Source: Marisa cornuarietis
Taxonomy: Eukaryota > Mollusca > Gastropoda > Architaenioglossa > Ampullariidae
DNA: 64,000 bases
Direction: 5' to 3'
Assembly: GCA_004794655.1 (NCBI GenBank)
Contig: SMMW01000130.1
Coordinates: 1,240,001-1,304,000 of the forward strand
Positions within the stretch are counted from its first letter, which is position 1, and every line of letters starts with the position of its first letter. Below are positions 21,790-33,143 of this stretch, piece by piece. The notes under the pieces were generated by a model, which was not told the DNA's origin, did not search any database, and saw only the letters and a program-made list of their open reading frames with translations. The position numbers and the translations under genes were made by a program.

Positions 21790-23240
21790 ATATATTGTAT
21801 TTTCGTTCATTTATTTTTGTCGAAAAAATAAGACGTCACCAAAATCACTTACAGGTAAAACCAAAGTTTTGTTAGAAATCATTACAAAACATAATTTTTC
21901 AATTTTTCCAAATAAAGTTGAAGACATGCGAGTAAATAATCAAGAACAATCACAACCAAGAGGCAAATTTTGTTATACACTACGGTATGGAGCAAACTAT
22001 CTCATACACTTGTGGAGCTACATCCTCCTTTAAATTCCTCTGTGTGCTATATTACCTGTGGCATTCTACAGTTTTTTCAAAAAATTCAAATAGATAGATG
22101 ATCAACTTTTTCATTGCCAAACGGTCTCCATGTCCTGCCACTTCTTTTGCGGTCCATGATTTGTGAAATTTATGCCAGCAGCTATTGTGCGTCCAGTACC
22201 ATTGTATCGACCTACACGTTTTAATGGCGTCCTCGGCATTGTATTGGACTGTTTAGTTGCCTCTGGCCTTTTGTTTTGCATCTTCTGATTTTAATTTTTT
22301 TGTTAGCCATTCTTTTCGAACTAACGCCATGACAGCTTCTTTGTCTGTCCTCCTTACATCATTGCCGTATGTTTCAACATTTTAATGCAGGTTCTCTCTG
22401 CTAAAATGTGATCCTGACACCAACAATCTGCTGACGATTTTAGCCAGTTCTTGATTATTGATCGATTTATTCTGCATTTGCCAATTGATTCCATTGTCTG
22501 TAGATGTAAACTGTGACCCATCATCATCATGATCTAAGAACAGGATGTTATCTTCCGAACAACAGCCCGGTCATTCCATTACTTATCAAGTGTTCTTTGT
22601 ACAGCGCCATGAGCCTACCCATAGAGCTGGGATATGATGTTGTATAAGTTCACTTTATTATTATTATACACCATGGTGCCTGCAGCAGACTTTGTGTCCA
22701 TGCAGCATGAGATTTATGCCCGTTCAGGTGCTCCTACACCACAGACGTGTACTTCTAAAGGAAATAAAGCGATATCAGACCACAGAGTATTCGTATACCA
22801 TGTATGTGTTTACCGTGGTAATTTTCTCTCTTTGTCGACTCCATTCCATTTCTGTCGGGCTTTCTGGGCCATTCATTCATCTCCTATAATTAGACGTGAA
22901 CAACTCGGCAACTCGACAGGTAAATATGGACTTACGACTTTCTCTCTTTCTCTCTGTGACTGGGGAAGATCGGGAAAACAAAAAATACAAATAAAAGGGA
23001 GGACATCTCATCACCAATGGGTGTTCACCGCCTGCCTGTGAAGCTGGGGGTAAAGCAATAACCGCGGAGTCTGAACAGGAAGTCATAATTACGGAGAGAA
23101 CACATTTATCTTGATTCTTCCACTTTTTTCCCTGAGCATCGACTTACTCAGCAAGACTTCATCTTGAGATAATAACTTACTAGGTCCGTGACTGCCCTGC
23201 GATAGCATGTTCAGTAACATTGTCATCATTCTTTGGCTAC
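21790..23240 (+). repeat. Type II C1qDC module upstream flank, gene lost
   Basis: The stretches 21820-22030 and 22660-23240 align with 27395-28230 and 39050-40375, the upstream regions of the type II first exons at 28330 and 40476. Homology stops near 23240, about 100 bases short of where exon 1 would start, and no C1q exon follows. The segment between (22030-22600) is unrelated insert-like DNA. Confidence 0.65.
22595..22680 (+). mobile_element. Retroposon 3' tail (GTACAGCGCCATGAGCC type)
   Basis: GTACAGCGCCATGAGCCTAC is followed by GCTGGGATATG and an (ATT)n tail. The same arrangement is present at 27280-27360. Such tails are widespread in invertebrate LINEs and SINEs. Confidence 0.55.
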
Positions 23241-24234
23241 AGAAATGATATAGCTCTGTAAATAGAATAACCAACAGCCATATTCGCATACAACAGACAT
23301 GCGCACTTCTACAACAGACACACCTACTTATCCACCATGTAAATACAGAAACACGTTATACACGGTCAAGGTCAGAACAGGGTCGGAGTGAAGTTGTAGT
23401 TCGGAAAAGATGTGTATTGAGTTTAGACTTAAAGGTGGTAAGAGAATCAGAGTGACGAAGGCAGACAGGTAATCCGTTCCGAGTTAATGGGGCTGGGTAG
23501 GAGAAAGACCTTTTTCCATACGTCGTTGTCTTAATCAGTGGGACTAGAGGAAGCTTGATGTCAGAAGATGAGTGAAGAAGTCGTGTGGGTGTAAAGATGG
23601 GAGTCAGTTTGGAGAGATATTATTATCATGCTTTAAATGCATAAGCACAAACAGAAAATTGTACAGTAGGGAAGAAGGTTTTATTACTATTTACTCTGTT
23701 CATTCTATAAACTTCTTACATTGACAGCAGTCATACATGCACACCTAGAACAAATTCAATTTTATGTATCCATTTATCAGTTTCTTTCAACGCTTTCAAA
23801 AGGAAAGAGTTCAGTAATTTATCGACATTATCGACACAAACACAGACACACACTCGAGTGCACGTGCATGTACCCTCATGTACAAATATGCATGTCACGG
23901 CCAAAGCCAGAAATTGGTCAAAGTGGGAAGTGTCCGGACACATCGGGAAATGGCCAATGTCCGATCTTTTCTTGATTTTGGGATTTGGCTGCCAGTTTGC
24001 GAAATGGCATGTGGCGATCGGCCAAAGTCGGAAGAAAAAAAGTCGTGCGCAGATTTTAGTGGTTCTGTATAATTTCATGCTTTAAATTGATTATTAATTT
24101 TAAATGATCAAACTCAATTATGGGTAAAGCTTTTAAATCATAGCACATTATCAATCTCTTATCACCACTTGTTACAACAGGATGAACTTTTATGACATTT
24201 AGAATTACACAACAGTTTGTTATTTGCACATTTC

Positions 24235-24846
24235 AAGATTAGACTACTGTAATACTGCATTGTGGGGTATACCTGCTACGCAGTTGGATCGACTCCAAAG
24301 AGTTCAAAACACAGCCGTCAGGATTGTCAACCGTGCAAAGTCGTCCACTGAGCACATCACCTCTATACTACAGAGCCTTCACTGGCTCCCAGTGAACAAG
24401 CGCATTGATCACAAAGTGCTTTCGATTGCACAGTCCCGCATGTTTAAAACTGCTCCTGAGTATTTACAAGAGGTATAGTTCCTCCTTACCAGCCGTCACG
24501 TGGTCTGCGCTCTGGCTCCCAGTTACGCTTCTGTCTCCCTGCAGTGGAAGACACAAACAAGAAGCGCACTGGAGCCAAACACGGCACCTAAACTGTGGAA
24601 TGCTCTGCCATCGTCATTGTCCACCATCACCTCACCAACCACGTTTCGAAAAAGACTGAAGACCTATCTGTTTATTTAAGACGGACTTAAACTTAAACAA
24701 CCAAGCAACACTTGTGTCTTTATTTTTTACTTTTACTGGTGTTCATCTATTTATTTACTTTTTTTTTGCTGCGCAATGAGCATTCTTCCGAATGGATACC
24801 TGCGCATTACAAATGGACATCCTCCTCCTCCTCCTCCTCCTCCTCC

Positions 24847-24917
<71 letters not shown>

Positions 24918-24920
24918 TTC
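24235..24920 (+). mobile_element. LINE-A (L2/CR1-like) insertion with paralogous empty site
   Basis: The plus strand encodes the reverse-transcriptase C-terminus (RLDYCNTALWGIPATQLDRL, QRVQNTAVRIVNRAKSSTEH, LHWLPVNKRIDHKVLS), with a frameshift near 24470. A 3' UTR follows, then an 80-base (TCC)n(TCA)n tail. The flanks AACAGTTTGTTATTTG and GCGATTTGTTGCGCACTTAG are contiguous at 15421-15460, which is the unoccupied paralogue. The element is strongly 5'-truncated. Confidence 0.85.
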
Positions 24921-25113
24921 GGCGATTTGTTGCGCACTTAGTAGTGATATTGCATAGAGTGTAGTCTTGGCCGCCGGTCAATGATTGGGAAGACACGACG
25001 GTCCGTAGTGACTTTTCTTCTGTGCCCACGGATTCCAGTGTAAGTAGTTTCTCGTGAAGAATGGGAAATGGTTATCATCTGGTTTATCTTGTATGACTTT
25101 TGTGTCCAGCAAA

Positions 25114-26090
25114 ATGTCCTGCAGCGATCGGCAACGACTTGTATCGGTTCCTTCGAAAGCCTTGTTGTGCTTCATTCTAATGATACTCGGTGGTAACGGA
25201 GGCGTTGTTGATGGACTGGAGAAGCGAGCAGTCGAGGTAAACTACCTGCAGCAACTAACAGTGAGCATACAGGAGCTACAGGCACAGATGACCGCACTGC
25301 AACGAAATGTCAGCGAGATGAACGGACGAGTGAGTGATGCAATATTCTAGAAAAATCCATCCAAATTTAAGTGTGTTGAAAATAGAAAACAAGAAGAAAC
25401 CCTCTAGTTTCTACTTCTACCTCCTACTTGCTCTCTGTCTTTTTATGTCATTTTTTCGAGAGCTCTGTATACTTTTACCTTGTAAGACTCTTCGGTTTCA
25501 GTGTCTTACTGCATACTCCTCCCTAACCACAATCACAACAGGAAACCAGGGGATCTTCGTGTTTAACACGTTTGTATCCAACATTGGTAACGGGTACGAC
25601 ACTCGGACTGGCGTCTTCACAGCCCCATATTCAGGGACCTACTTATTTGTCGTCAACATTATGATCAACAACAACAACTACATCCAGGTCGCCATCGACA
25701 AATCCGGAACACTGCTGGGTATGTGCGCCTGTGTAATAGTCTAATTTTTTTACACGCTTTTACAATTCTCAATACTTTGTTTTACTATTAAAATATTTTT
25801 AGTAATTGACATTAGCATAAATTTCGGTCCAGGAAGTGAATTTTTAAATTAATAATTGTGGCTTGTAAAAAAAAAAATTAAGATAATTAAATACACAAGT
25901 TTTCATTCATATCATTGCAGCCCTGACACATGCTGACAGCATCAATGACCCCTGGGACAAGGGTATGTGTCACGTGACTGCTCACCTGAACTCTGGCGAC
26001 AAGGTGTTCGTGCGCCACAACGCCGGGCTGCCAGAGGTCTCTGGCGGGAGATGGTCATCTTTCACTGGCACCCTGGTCCACGCTGACTAA
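25114..26090 (+). CDS. C1q domain-containing secreted protein, type I, copy 3 (frame-compensated mosaic)
   Basis: Exons are 25114-25329, 25502-25718 and 25921-26090, giving 200 residues. Unlike all sisters, intron 1 is phase 0. Exon 1 ends at CGA before GTGAGTGATG, having lost the usual Ala/Lys/Gly end. Exon 2 starts TGTCTTACTGCA where sisters have TGTCTTTTACTGCA, a 2-base deletion. The two changes cancel, so the joined frame reads NGR then CLTAYSSLTTITTGNQGIF and continues to the usual HAD end. Start MSCSDRQR; signal peptide; dibasic LEKR; coiled coil (LQQLTVSIQELQAQMTALQR); then the C1q domain. Intron 1 is only 172 bases against about 600 in copies 1 and 2. AATAAA lies at 26216. It is probably expressed and functional, but if splicing used another donor it would be a pseudogene. 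Confidence 0.78.
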
Positions 26091-26215
26091 ACACCCAATG
26101 CAATCACGGCTTTGGAACTGTCATTTTTCAAGTTTTTCAACTTCCACAGCACAATGAGTCAAATAATGACACTCACATGTATAATGGTTTAGTGTCTTTT
26201 AAAAGTAGCCTGGAG

Positions 26216-26221
26216 AATAAA
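26216..26221 (+). terminator. Polyadenylation signal AATAAA, C1qDC copy 3
   Basis: Hexamer in the conserved TGGAGAATAAAG context, about 125 bases after the stop. Confidence 0.6.
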
Positions 26222-26539
26222 GAATTTCTCCAAATTCGACATCCAGTGTAAGAAAGTCCGCTTGCGTTTTTCTCTACCATTTGTGTGCCGTACTCTTTGT
26301 TCACATATTCTTTTCACAAGATATCTTGCTGTTGAAAACAACGGGATTCTCGTGGATAAACGTTTTTTTCATCTCTAGAGGGAAGATTATTGTTAACGAG
26401 AATAAGTACTGGCTCATTGTCCAGAGTGACGACTTTTGAACGGGTTATGAGGTTATCAGGTAGTTTAAAGGTTGGCAATGTGGAACTGGAAATATAATAG
26501 ATACACATATTCATAGATGTATGCAAATTATAAAGTCGT

Positions 26540-27140
26540 ATATATATATATGGGAGAGTGATGTCCCTTCGCCTTACCGGCTTGAGGGGTCTAGCTCTCC
26601 GGATTTCTTTGGATTTTGTTATTTGTATAAGCTGATTTTGATTTTCGAGTCCATTGCTTGACCTGTCGTCATCCTAGTGATGTGCTGGACTGTGTTTCTT
26701 GCTTGTGACATTTTGTTTCACTTCTACGGCTTCTGTTGATCCGCTGACTAACAGTCTTTTCTTCCACGCCGCCATTTTCATCTCAGTCCAGTTTCTTGTT
26801 TGTGCAGTCGACAGCGAGATGAAACATGTTCATTGTGGCTAAACTTGTTGATGACTCGAGGCAGCAAAACTGTCTGCATTTTGTTTGACATGTGGAGGTT
26901 TATCCTCAGCATTCTTGATCTGTTCTTTCTGATGACTTCTCTGATGACATGCAATTGCAGATCTAAACTCTAAATCTTCGGCGGTGAAGCGTGTCGCCAG
27001 TCTCCCCAGACAAATCTGGTCTCCAGTTTTCTTCTGTCGCCAGGACTTTTTTAAAAACAATTTATGCAGTTATTTTAATTCCATAGATTCGTTGGATAAT
27101 GAAGTACCATATTCTTGAAGTTATTTATCAGATAGCACTA
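26540..27140 (-). other. Unassigned stretch with a possible decayed coding fragment
   Basis: A minus-strand frame (26839-27060) reads SWRQKKTGDQICLGRLATRF and IACHQRSHQKEQIKN. It looks biased rather than random, but I do not recognise the family. The position is unique within the array. Confidence 0.25.
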
Positions 27141-27147
27141 CAATTTT

Positions 27148-27149
<2 letters not shown>

Positions 27150-27184
<35 letters not shown>
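27150..27184. repeat. (ATT)n microsatellite
   Basis: About 12 ATT units. Confidence 0.9.
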
Positions 27185-27186
<2 letters not shown>

Positions 27187-27279
27187 CCGTTTCTATGCGT
27201 TATCCCTTTTTCTTTCCTGTCGTCTTGGTTGCTTTCTTCAATTTCTCCCTATCATGATTATTGTTGTTATGATTAGTAT

Positions 27280-27360
27280 TATGTGTAAAGCGCCATGAGC
27301 CTGCTCTTAGGGCTGGGATATGGCGCTATAAAAATAACCTTTAATAATAATAATAATAAT
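27280..27360 (+). mobile_element. Retroposon 3' tail with (AAT)n
   Basis: GTAAAGCGCCATGAGCCTGC, then GGGATATGGCGCTATAAAAA and (TAA)n. Same type as 22595-22680. Confidence 0.6.
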
Positions 27361-27369
27361 AATATATTA

Positions 27370-28329
27370 TTTTCATTCATTCATTGTGTTGAAAAATTAA
27401 CAAGTCACTCAAATCACTTACAAGTAGAACCAAAGTTTTATTCAAAATCATTACAAAACAATTTTTCCATTTTCCCCCCAAAAATTAATTACAGATATAT
27501 GCAAGTGAATAAACAAGACGAATCATAACCAAGTGGCAAACTTTGTCATACACTACCGTCTATGGAGCAAACTCTCTCGTACACTTGTGGAGCTACATCT
27601 GTAGAGATGATCACGACGACGACGACGGCGGCGACGACGGTGACGACGATGCTGACAATGTTTGAATTTGTACAGCATATTTCATCGTGTGAATGCGAGC
27701 TCAATTCGCTTTACACGAAATACTACAAATAAACACTCAGTCAATCATAAAAATGTATAAGCAAACAGATGACCACAGTGAATAAGTCGTTTTGATTTTA
27801 ATCTCTTTCATTTCAAACATAGAAACTACACTTTCCAGCCTGTCTTTATCGATGAAGGGGTCGTATTCACGAAGCGAAGGTAAGTCGTCGTCCCCCGTAA
27901 ATCAAGGGCAAGCGTCTGGTCTCCGTAGTTACGACTGACTGTCCAGACTCTGTGGGTGGATGCTGGGTTAACCCTGGAGCCGTGGTTTTAAATCAGTGGC
28001 AAAATCTTTTAGGGGTAAAGCAATAACCGTGGAGTCTGAATAGTTAGTCATAGTTACAGAGACAACACATTTATCTTAATTCTCCCACTTTTTCCCCCAG
28101 GGCATCGAGTTAATCTGCAAGAGTTCATCTTGAGATAATTACTTACTAGGTCAATGAGTTGTAGAATGGTGCGAAACTGCCTCGCGATAACATGTTTGGG
28201 ATCGCTGTTATCATTATCAATTGGTTCATTGAGCCCAGTAGGCCACACCATGCAACAGGTGAGGTCAGTTTATGGGCTCAGTAAGGTTCACCTGAGTTCA
28301 CCGCACCACCTGAGTCTGCTTCACGGAAA
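27370..28329 (+). repeat. Type II C1qDC module upstream flank, copy 4
   Basis: It aligns with 39030-40475 through CAAATCACTTACAAGTA, TGCGAGCTCAATTCGCTTTA, CGTATTCACGAAGCGAAGG and the block just before the ATG (AAGGTTCACCTGAGTTCACC). It includes a (GAC)n-type tract at 27610-27650. Confidence 0.7.
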
Positions 28330-28579
28330 ATGGACAGCGACAATCGGCGAGGGCTCGGGATATTGTGGTGTAGGGTCTTGCTGTACTTCTTTCTAACATT
28401 CAGCGGTGACGGCGGCGTTGTTGATGGACTGGAGAAACGAGCGGACGATGTGAATCCCCTGCAACAAGTGGTGCAGCAGCAATCGGTGGTCATCCAGCAA
28501 CAAGCAGCAGAACTGACCGCACTGCTGACCGCACTCAATGAACTGAGGGCAGAGCTGAGGGCAAGAACTGAAAAGGCTG
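28330..28579 (+). pseudogene. Orphan first exon of a type II C1qDC gene (copy 4)
   Basis: This encodes MDSDNRRGLGILWCRVLLYF, then a Gly/Asp linker with dibasic LEKR and a Gln-rich coiled coil (PLQQVVQQQSVVIQQQAAEL). It ends phase 1 at GCTG before GTGAATGAG. It is nearly identical to exon 1 of copy 7 (40476-40737) apart from a small in-frame length difference in the coiled coil. I find no C1q exon before the next first exon at 30882. Either it is a relic, or it splices to exon 2 of copy 5 (31338), which is phase-compatible, as an alternative first exon. Confidence 0.65.
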
Positions 28580-30235
28580 GTGAATGAGGAAGAGAGGGAG
28601 TAAGGCATAGTTACCAATGTAACATTAGTGCTTTGGAAAAGATCACAAAAAAGACAAAAGATTAAATCAAGTCGCTTCTTATTCTTCTTTGAGAGAGAGC
28701 GAGCGAGGGAGAGAGAGAGAGAGAGCGTGTGTGTGGAGTGTATATTTGTTAGTGAGTGGGGCGATGAGTGAGTAGGTGAGTAGTGATGTGTGTGTGAGTG
28801 ACTGTGTGTGTCTGTAAAAAAAACTATCCTTGCAACTTGCAATGTTTCCTCTCCTATGGTGTTAACATCATAAGCAATAAGAACATTGAGCAATAGTCGG
28901 GTAAGTAATGTAGTTTGTTACAGAATGATTGATGAACATTAGCATGATAAAGAAATTTAACTCTCTGCAATCGCACCGGCAGCTGTAGTCGGTGGCTCGC
29001 CTTGTTAAAAGAAGTCACACCGTGTACGGTGCTTTTATTTATTTTTTTTTTTAAGTCACGAACGGTTAATGGTACAGGAAGAAAAGTAGTTTATTCTAAA
29101 AGCTGAATCATTTCTCTACAAGCCACTTCCCTTGGTTTATACACCGGGACATCCAGTCTTTTTCCAGTTAAAATTCTTTGTGGTATGGTGACCAAAACGT
29201 GATAGAATCCGCGGACCGATGTTCCCCCTGTTTTCTGTCAGTTTCGTCGGCAAAATCAGCTAAATTTATGTGTATCTTGTGATCTTCCTGATTTTGGATA
29301 ATATGTATTCACATTAGATGAAAAAAAGTTTACTTGTGCATAAATAACTGGAACGTTTTACATACATATCAAGTTTTCACTGTGGCTCTACTTCCGACAC
29401 ACGAATCTGAAAGGCAGTTTCGGGTATGCTAACATATGTGAATTTTCTTTTAAAAAAAACAACCGAAACACACTACTTCCTACAGGTAAAACAGTTCATT
29501 TTTGCTAAATGTGATAATTAAAACTAATGCAAAATTATAGTTTTGACACATAGTTATTTTTGTTTTTGTTTTTAAATAGCAAAAATGTGTCGACTAATGG
29601 AGACATCTTGTCTGACCTTGAGTATTATTGTAGTTGGACCAACATTCTTTCAGCTGGAGTTTGTGGTGTAATGAGCCACTCTTGAAGTGGATATAGAGTA
29701 TCCTAAGATAAAGTCATCTACAAGCGTTGGATATCCTTCAAATCCTCTTCAAACTCTATTTTCTTGTACCATTCGAGCATCGTGTACTGATCTATGGAAG
29801 CTGACAACTCAGTTTAACACTCAATACTGTGTGTCACAGGCTCTCTGAACATGTAGGTTTTGCATGTGGCGACGGCTGACATACTGGTAGGTACTTGCAG
29901 GTGTCTTTATGTTGATATGAGTCTCCTAGAAACTGCCAGCAACATTGGGGGATCCTGCTTTTGCATGAAATAACAGCTTTTAGCGAGGGGTCTCCTCTTG
30001 GTGGAGAAATCTAATGTACAAGTGGGCACGGCGTGAAATCGTATTTGATACGCCATAAATCACTCGCCAAACGGTAGATTTGTGAACGTTTACTGTACAA
30101 GCGACTTAAAAGCATTTCAGTAAAAGCACTTTTAAATTTGCTTCTAAAAAACAGTTTTAAGATTTAGAAACGCATTGTGAAACTGAGCCCAGCCAAGTAA
30201 AAGTCGGGAGAAAGTACACTTTTAGATCATGAAAG
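28580..30235. other. Unassigned stretch after the orphan exon
   Basis: A (GA)n/(GT)n-rich tract lies at 28690-28810; the rest is AT-rich DNA without C1q exons, other coding signature or recognised repeats. Expected exon 2 and 3 landmarks (SNIG.GYD and GMCHVT coding blocks) are absent. Confidence 0.45.
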
Positions 30236-30510
30236 AAGAAGATGCCGACGACGCAGCTCCTCCATCAGAACATAATTTTATTCTTCCCTTATTTAAAGAT
30301 AGACAGCAGCCTCTCTTTACGGTTTGTTTTCTTCAAAATGACTTTGAAGAAAGGACACAGACAAGAGGTCAGACACAGGATGCCATTCACACGCAAAGCA
30401 ATACGAGTCCACCGAAAAACTAAAATCCTCCAAAATTGCAGGAACTGGTACTGACAAAGGTCGATCCTGATCAAATATGCTTTATCTTAAATTAAATATG
30501 ATAACTGACA
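30236..30510 (+). repeat. Partial duplicate of copy 5 intron 2
   Basis: It aligns with 32572-32880 inside intron 2 of copy 5. Shared blocks are CAGCTCCTCCA, CTTATTTAAAGA, AAGCAATACGAGTCCA, ATCCTCCAAAATTGCAGG and CGATCCTGATCAAATATG. Its position before exon 1 of copy 5 suggests that a gene with a similar intron 2 once ended here. Confidence 0.7.
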
Positions 30511-30881
30511 GGTCAGAACCAAGACATATTGCGGAAAACAAACAAACAAGATATTGCTTTTATTTATAGCAGAGAGAAGTGAACGCTCGACATGCGATCC
30601 CGTGAATAATTTATTTTCGTTTTCCAGTTATATCGAAGAAAGAAACTACTTTTTGACCTGCTGGAGTTTAGTTGGAGATAATAATTGAACTATCGCGTGT
30701 CCTTCAGATTCGAAGCAACCTTTGAAATGCGAAATCTCCCTGCAATGACGTACATTTGCCATAACAGTAACATCGCCATCAGTATCAACTGGTTCATCGT
30801 GTGAGGAGGCCTGATCCAGCAAAGCACAATACTCAACGACTGAGATCAACCACTAGCTGCAGTCGTTCAGGTTTGGGGAGA

Positions 30882-33143
30882 ATGTCCTGCTGTGATCGGC
30901 AAAGGTTTGTGCTGCTTCATCCAAAAGTCTTGCTGTGTATCATTCTGACGACGCTGGGTGGTTACAGCGGCGTTGCTGATGGACTGCAAAAGAGGTCAGA
31001 TGATGTAAGCCCCCTGGAACAAGCGATGCAACAACAAGCGGCGGTCATCCAGCAGCAAGCAGCAGAACTGACCGCACTGAGAAATGACCTCAACGTTCTG
31101 AAGGCACGAGCCGACAAAAAAGGTGAGTGGGTGAGGGAGTGAGTGAGTTAGTTATTAATATAACATTTTAGACTAAATCCGACTGGACCTAGTTTCATAT
31201 CTAGTGGCGTAAGAAACCATCACATTGTGTGTAAAATATTTTGTTTAAAAAGGACTAAAGATACTGCTGCACCAGGTCTTCCTGAGAGGCAGATGTGATG
31301 ATAAAAATAATATATCTGATTAAAGATATTTTTTCAGTGTCTTTCAGTGTGCGATTCTCCAAAGATACAGTCGCAATCGCAAACCAAGACCGCTTCGCCT
31401 TTGACGTGGTTGTAGCCAAGACTGGCGAGGGCTACGATCCGCAGACTGGCATCTTCACCGCGCCATACCCAGGCACCTACTTATTTCTACTCAGCATTAT
31501 GGCACCCGACAATAACAACGGCATCCAGGTCGCCATCGTCAGAGAAGCAGGGATGTTAGGTATGTGGGGCCTAGAAAGGCGGTATAGTTCACGTTCAAGA
31601 TTTCTTTGGTTACTTGATGATAAAGTCATTATTGGAATACACAAATAGTTCTCGACGAACGATCGGGCTACGTTCTGACTGACCGGTCGTAAATCGATTT
31701 GGAAGTAAATCGGTCTCAGTGGCGTAGGAAGACGCTTGGCTTTGGGGGGGGGGAGGCAAACTCCACGCTAACAGTGAACAGCGTTGACATTTTGCCACAA
31801 TCTTTACTGAATGGAGTCTTGTCATCTCTAAGGCACCAAGGCAAACGTCATTAGCATCTCAGTGCGACCTTCACCAGAAGGACAGCACACTCTTTAAGAA
31901 AAGGTTCTGTAGGATTTTACAAATTGTCAGTAACACAGAACGATACACCCATGTAAAGAGTCTGTAATAATATGTCATACACACACTTTATCATCATCAT
32001 CATCATCCCTCTTTGTGCCGTCTGGCACATGAGGCGACAGCAAGGGATCTCCATCTGGTTCTGTCTGCTGCTGTTCTTGGGACTGTCTCGAGTGACAGGC
32101 CTCTGTTCTTGAGGTCCTTTTCGATGGATCGCCTCCACGTATCTTTGGGCTTCCCTCTGTTCCTCTTTCCCTGGGGTGTCCATCGCAGGGCTGTTCTGGG
32201 GATTGAGTCTGGAGCCATGCGGCACACGTGACCTAACCATTGCCAGCGCCGCAACTTGATCGATTCTGCCAAGGTGCACAATCCCACCCTCTCGCGCAGT
32301 TCTTTATTTGAGATGGTGTTGGGCCAGAAGATCTTTTGTACGCGCCGCAGACACTTGGTTTGAAACACTTCTAGCTTTTTCTCGATGGAGGCTGTGGTCT
32401 TCCAGCACTCTGACCCATATAGGAGGACACTGAGAACGTTGCTCTTGAAGATCTTGATCTTTGTATGGCTGCTGAGGCCAGTGGATCTCCAGACGGCCTT
32501 AAGCATTGCAAAAGCTTGGTTGGCTTTGCTGATCCTGGCGTTGACCTTTTGTTCACAGTTCACAAACGCCGATGACACAGCTCCTCCACCGGACTGCAGA
32601 ACAGAATGTTTTTCTTCTCTTATTTAAAGAAGACAGCAGCCGGTATTCTTCCAAAGCTCAGCACGGGCGTAAACAAAACTGCCTCTCTTGACCTTTTTTT
32701 CCTTCAGAAGACGTTGAGCAAATGGCACACACAAGAAGCCAGACACAGGACATCATTCACACACGAAGCAATACGAGTCCATGGAAAAAAAATAGAATCC
32801 TCCAAAATTGCAGGCACTGGTTCTGACAACGCTCGATCCTGATCAAATATGTTTCGTCTTAAACTAAATATGATAAAATCGGTTACCTATTAAAGTCAAT
32901 GTTAATTAATCAAATATGCAAAATTTATGTTGATTAATTGACTATTAAAATAATGTTTTAACAATTCCAGCTCTGGCATTTGCCGACAGCCTTAACCACG
33001 ACCCCTATGATAACGGCTTTTGTCACGTGACTGTTCACCTGGATGCTGGCGAGAAGGTTTGGGTGCGGCACAACTTCGGGCAACCAGAGCTCAATGGCTT
33101 CTGGTTTACATCCTTTTCTGGGATCCTTGTCGACGCTGACTAA
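30882..33143 (+). CDS. C1q domain-containing secreted protein, divergent MSC-start copy 5 (3 exons)
   Basis: Exons are 30882-31122, 31338-31559 and 32971-33143, giving 211 residues; both introns are phase 1 and GT-AG. It begins MSCCDRQRFVLLHPKVLLCI (signal peptide), has dibasic LQKR, and then a Gln-rich coiled coil (MQQQAAVIQQQAAELTALRN) like the type II copies, so its first exon is intermediate between subtypes. The C1q domain is the most divergent of the array: VSFSVRFSKDTVAIANQDRF, TGEGYDPQTGIFTAPYPGTYLF, NGFCHVTVHLDAGEKVWVRH, ending VDAD. Intron 2 is 1.4 kb because a LINE-B fragment (31987-32580) sits in it. AATAAA lies at 33314. A secreted pattern-recognition role is inferred from the family. 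Confidence 0.85.
31987..32580 (-). mobile_element. LINE-B (RTE-like) 5'-truncated insertion in intron 2 of copy 5
   Basis: The minus-strand frame 32578-32003 encodes the LINE C-terminus: KINARISKANQAF-like start, SNVLSVLLYGSECWKTT, IFWPNTISNKELRERVGLCT, RRWQWLGHVCRMAPDSIPRT and GKPKDTWRRSIEKDLKNRGL, with its own stop and a short (ATG)n tail. It is uninterrupted over 191 codons, so it is relatively young. It does not interrupt the gene's exons. Confidence 0.88.

Larger units (their letters stand above)
23700..26490 (+). repeat. Segmental-duplication module C (mosaic type I C1qDC module)
   Basis: The first part (23718-25060) is closest to 14885-15600 of module B, but a LINE-A is inserted and about 1 kb is deleted relative to module B between the 15594 equivalent and the gene start. 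Exons 2-3 and the 3' flank (25500-26490) are closest to module A. Confidence 0.65.

Noticed and set aside
28580..30880. A complete type II C1qDC gene starting at 28330
   Set aside because: No exon 2 or 3 landmark is present before the next first exon, so only an orphan exon is annotated.
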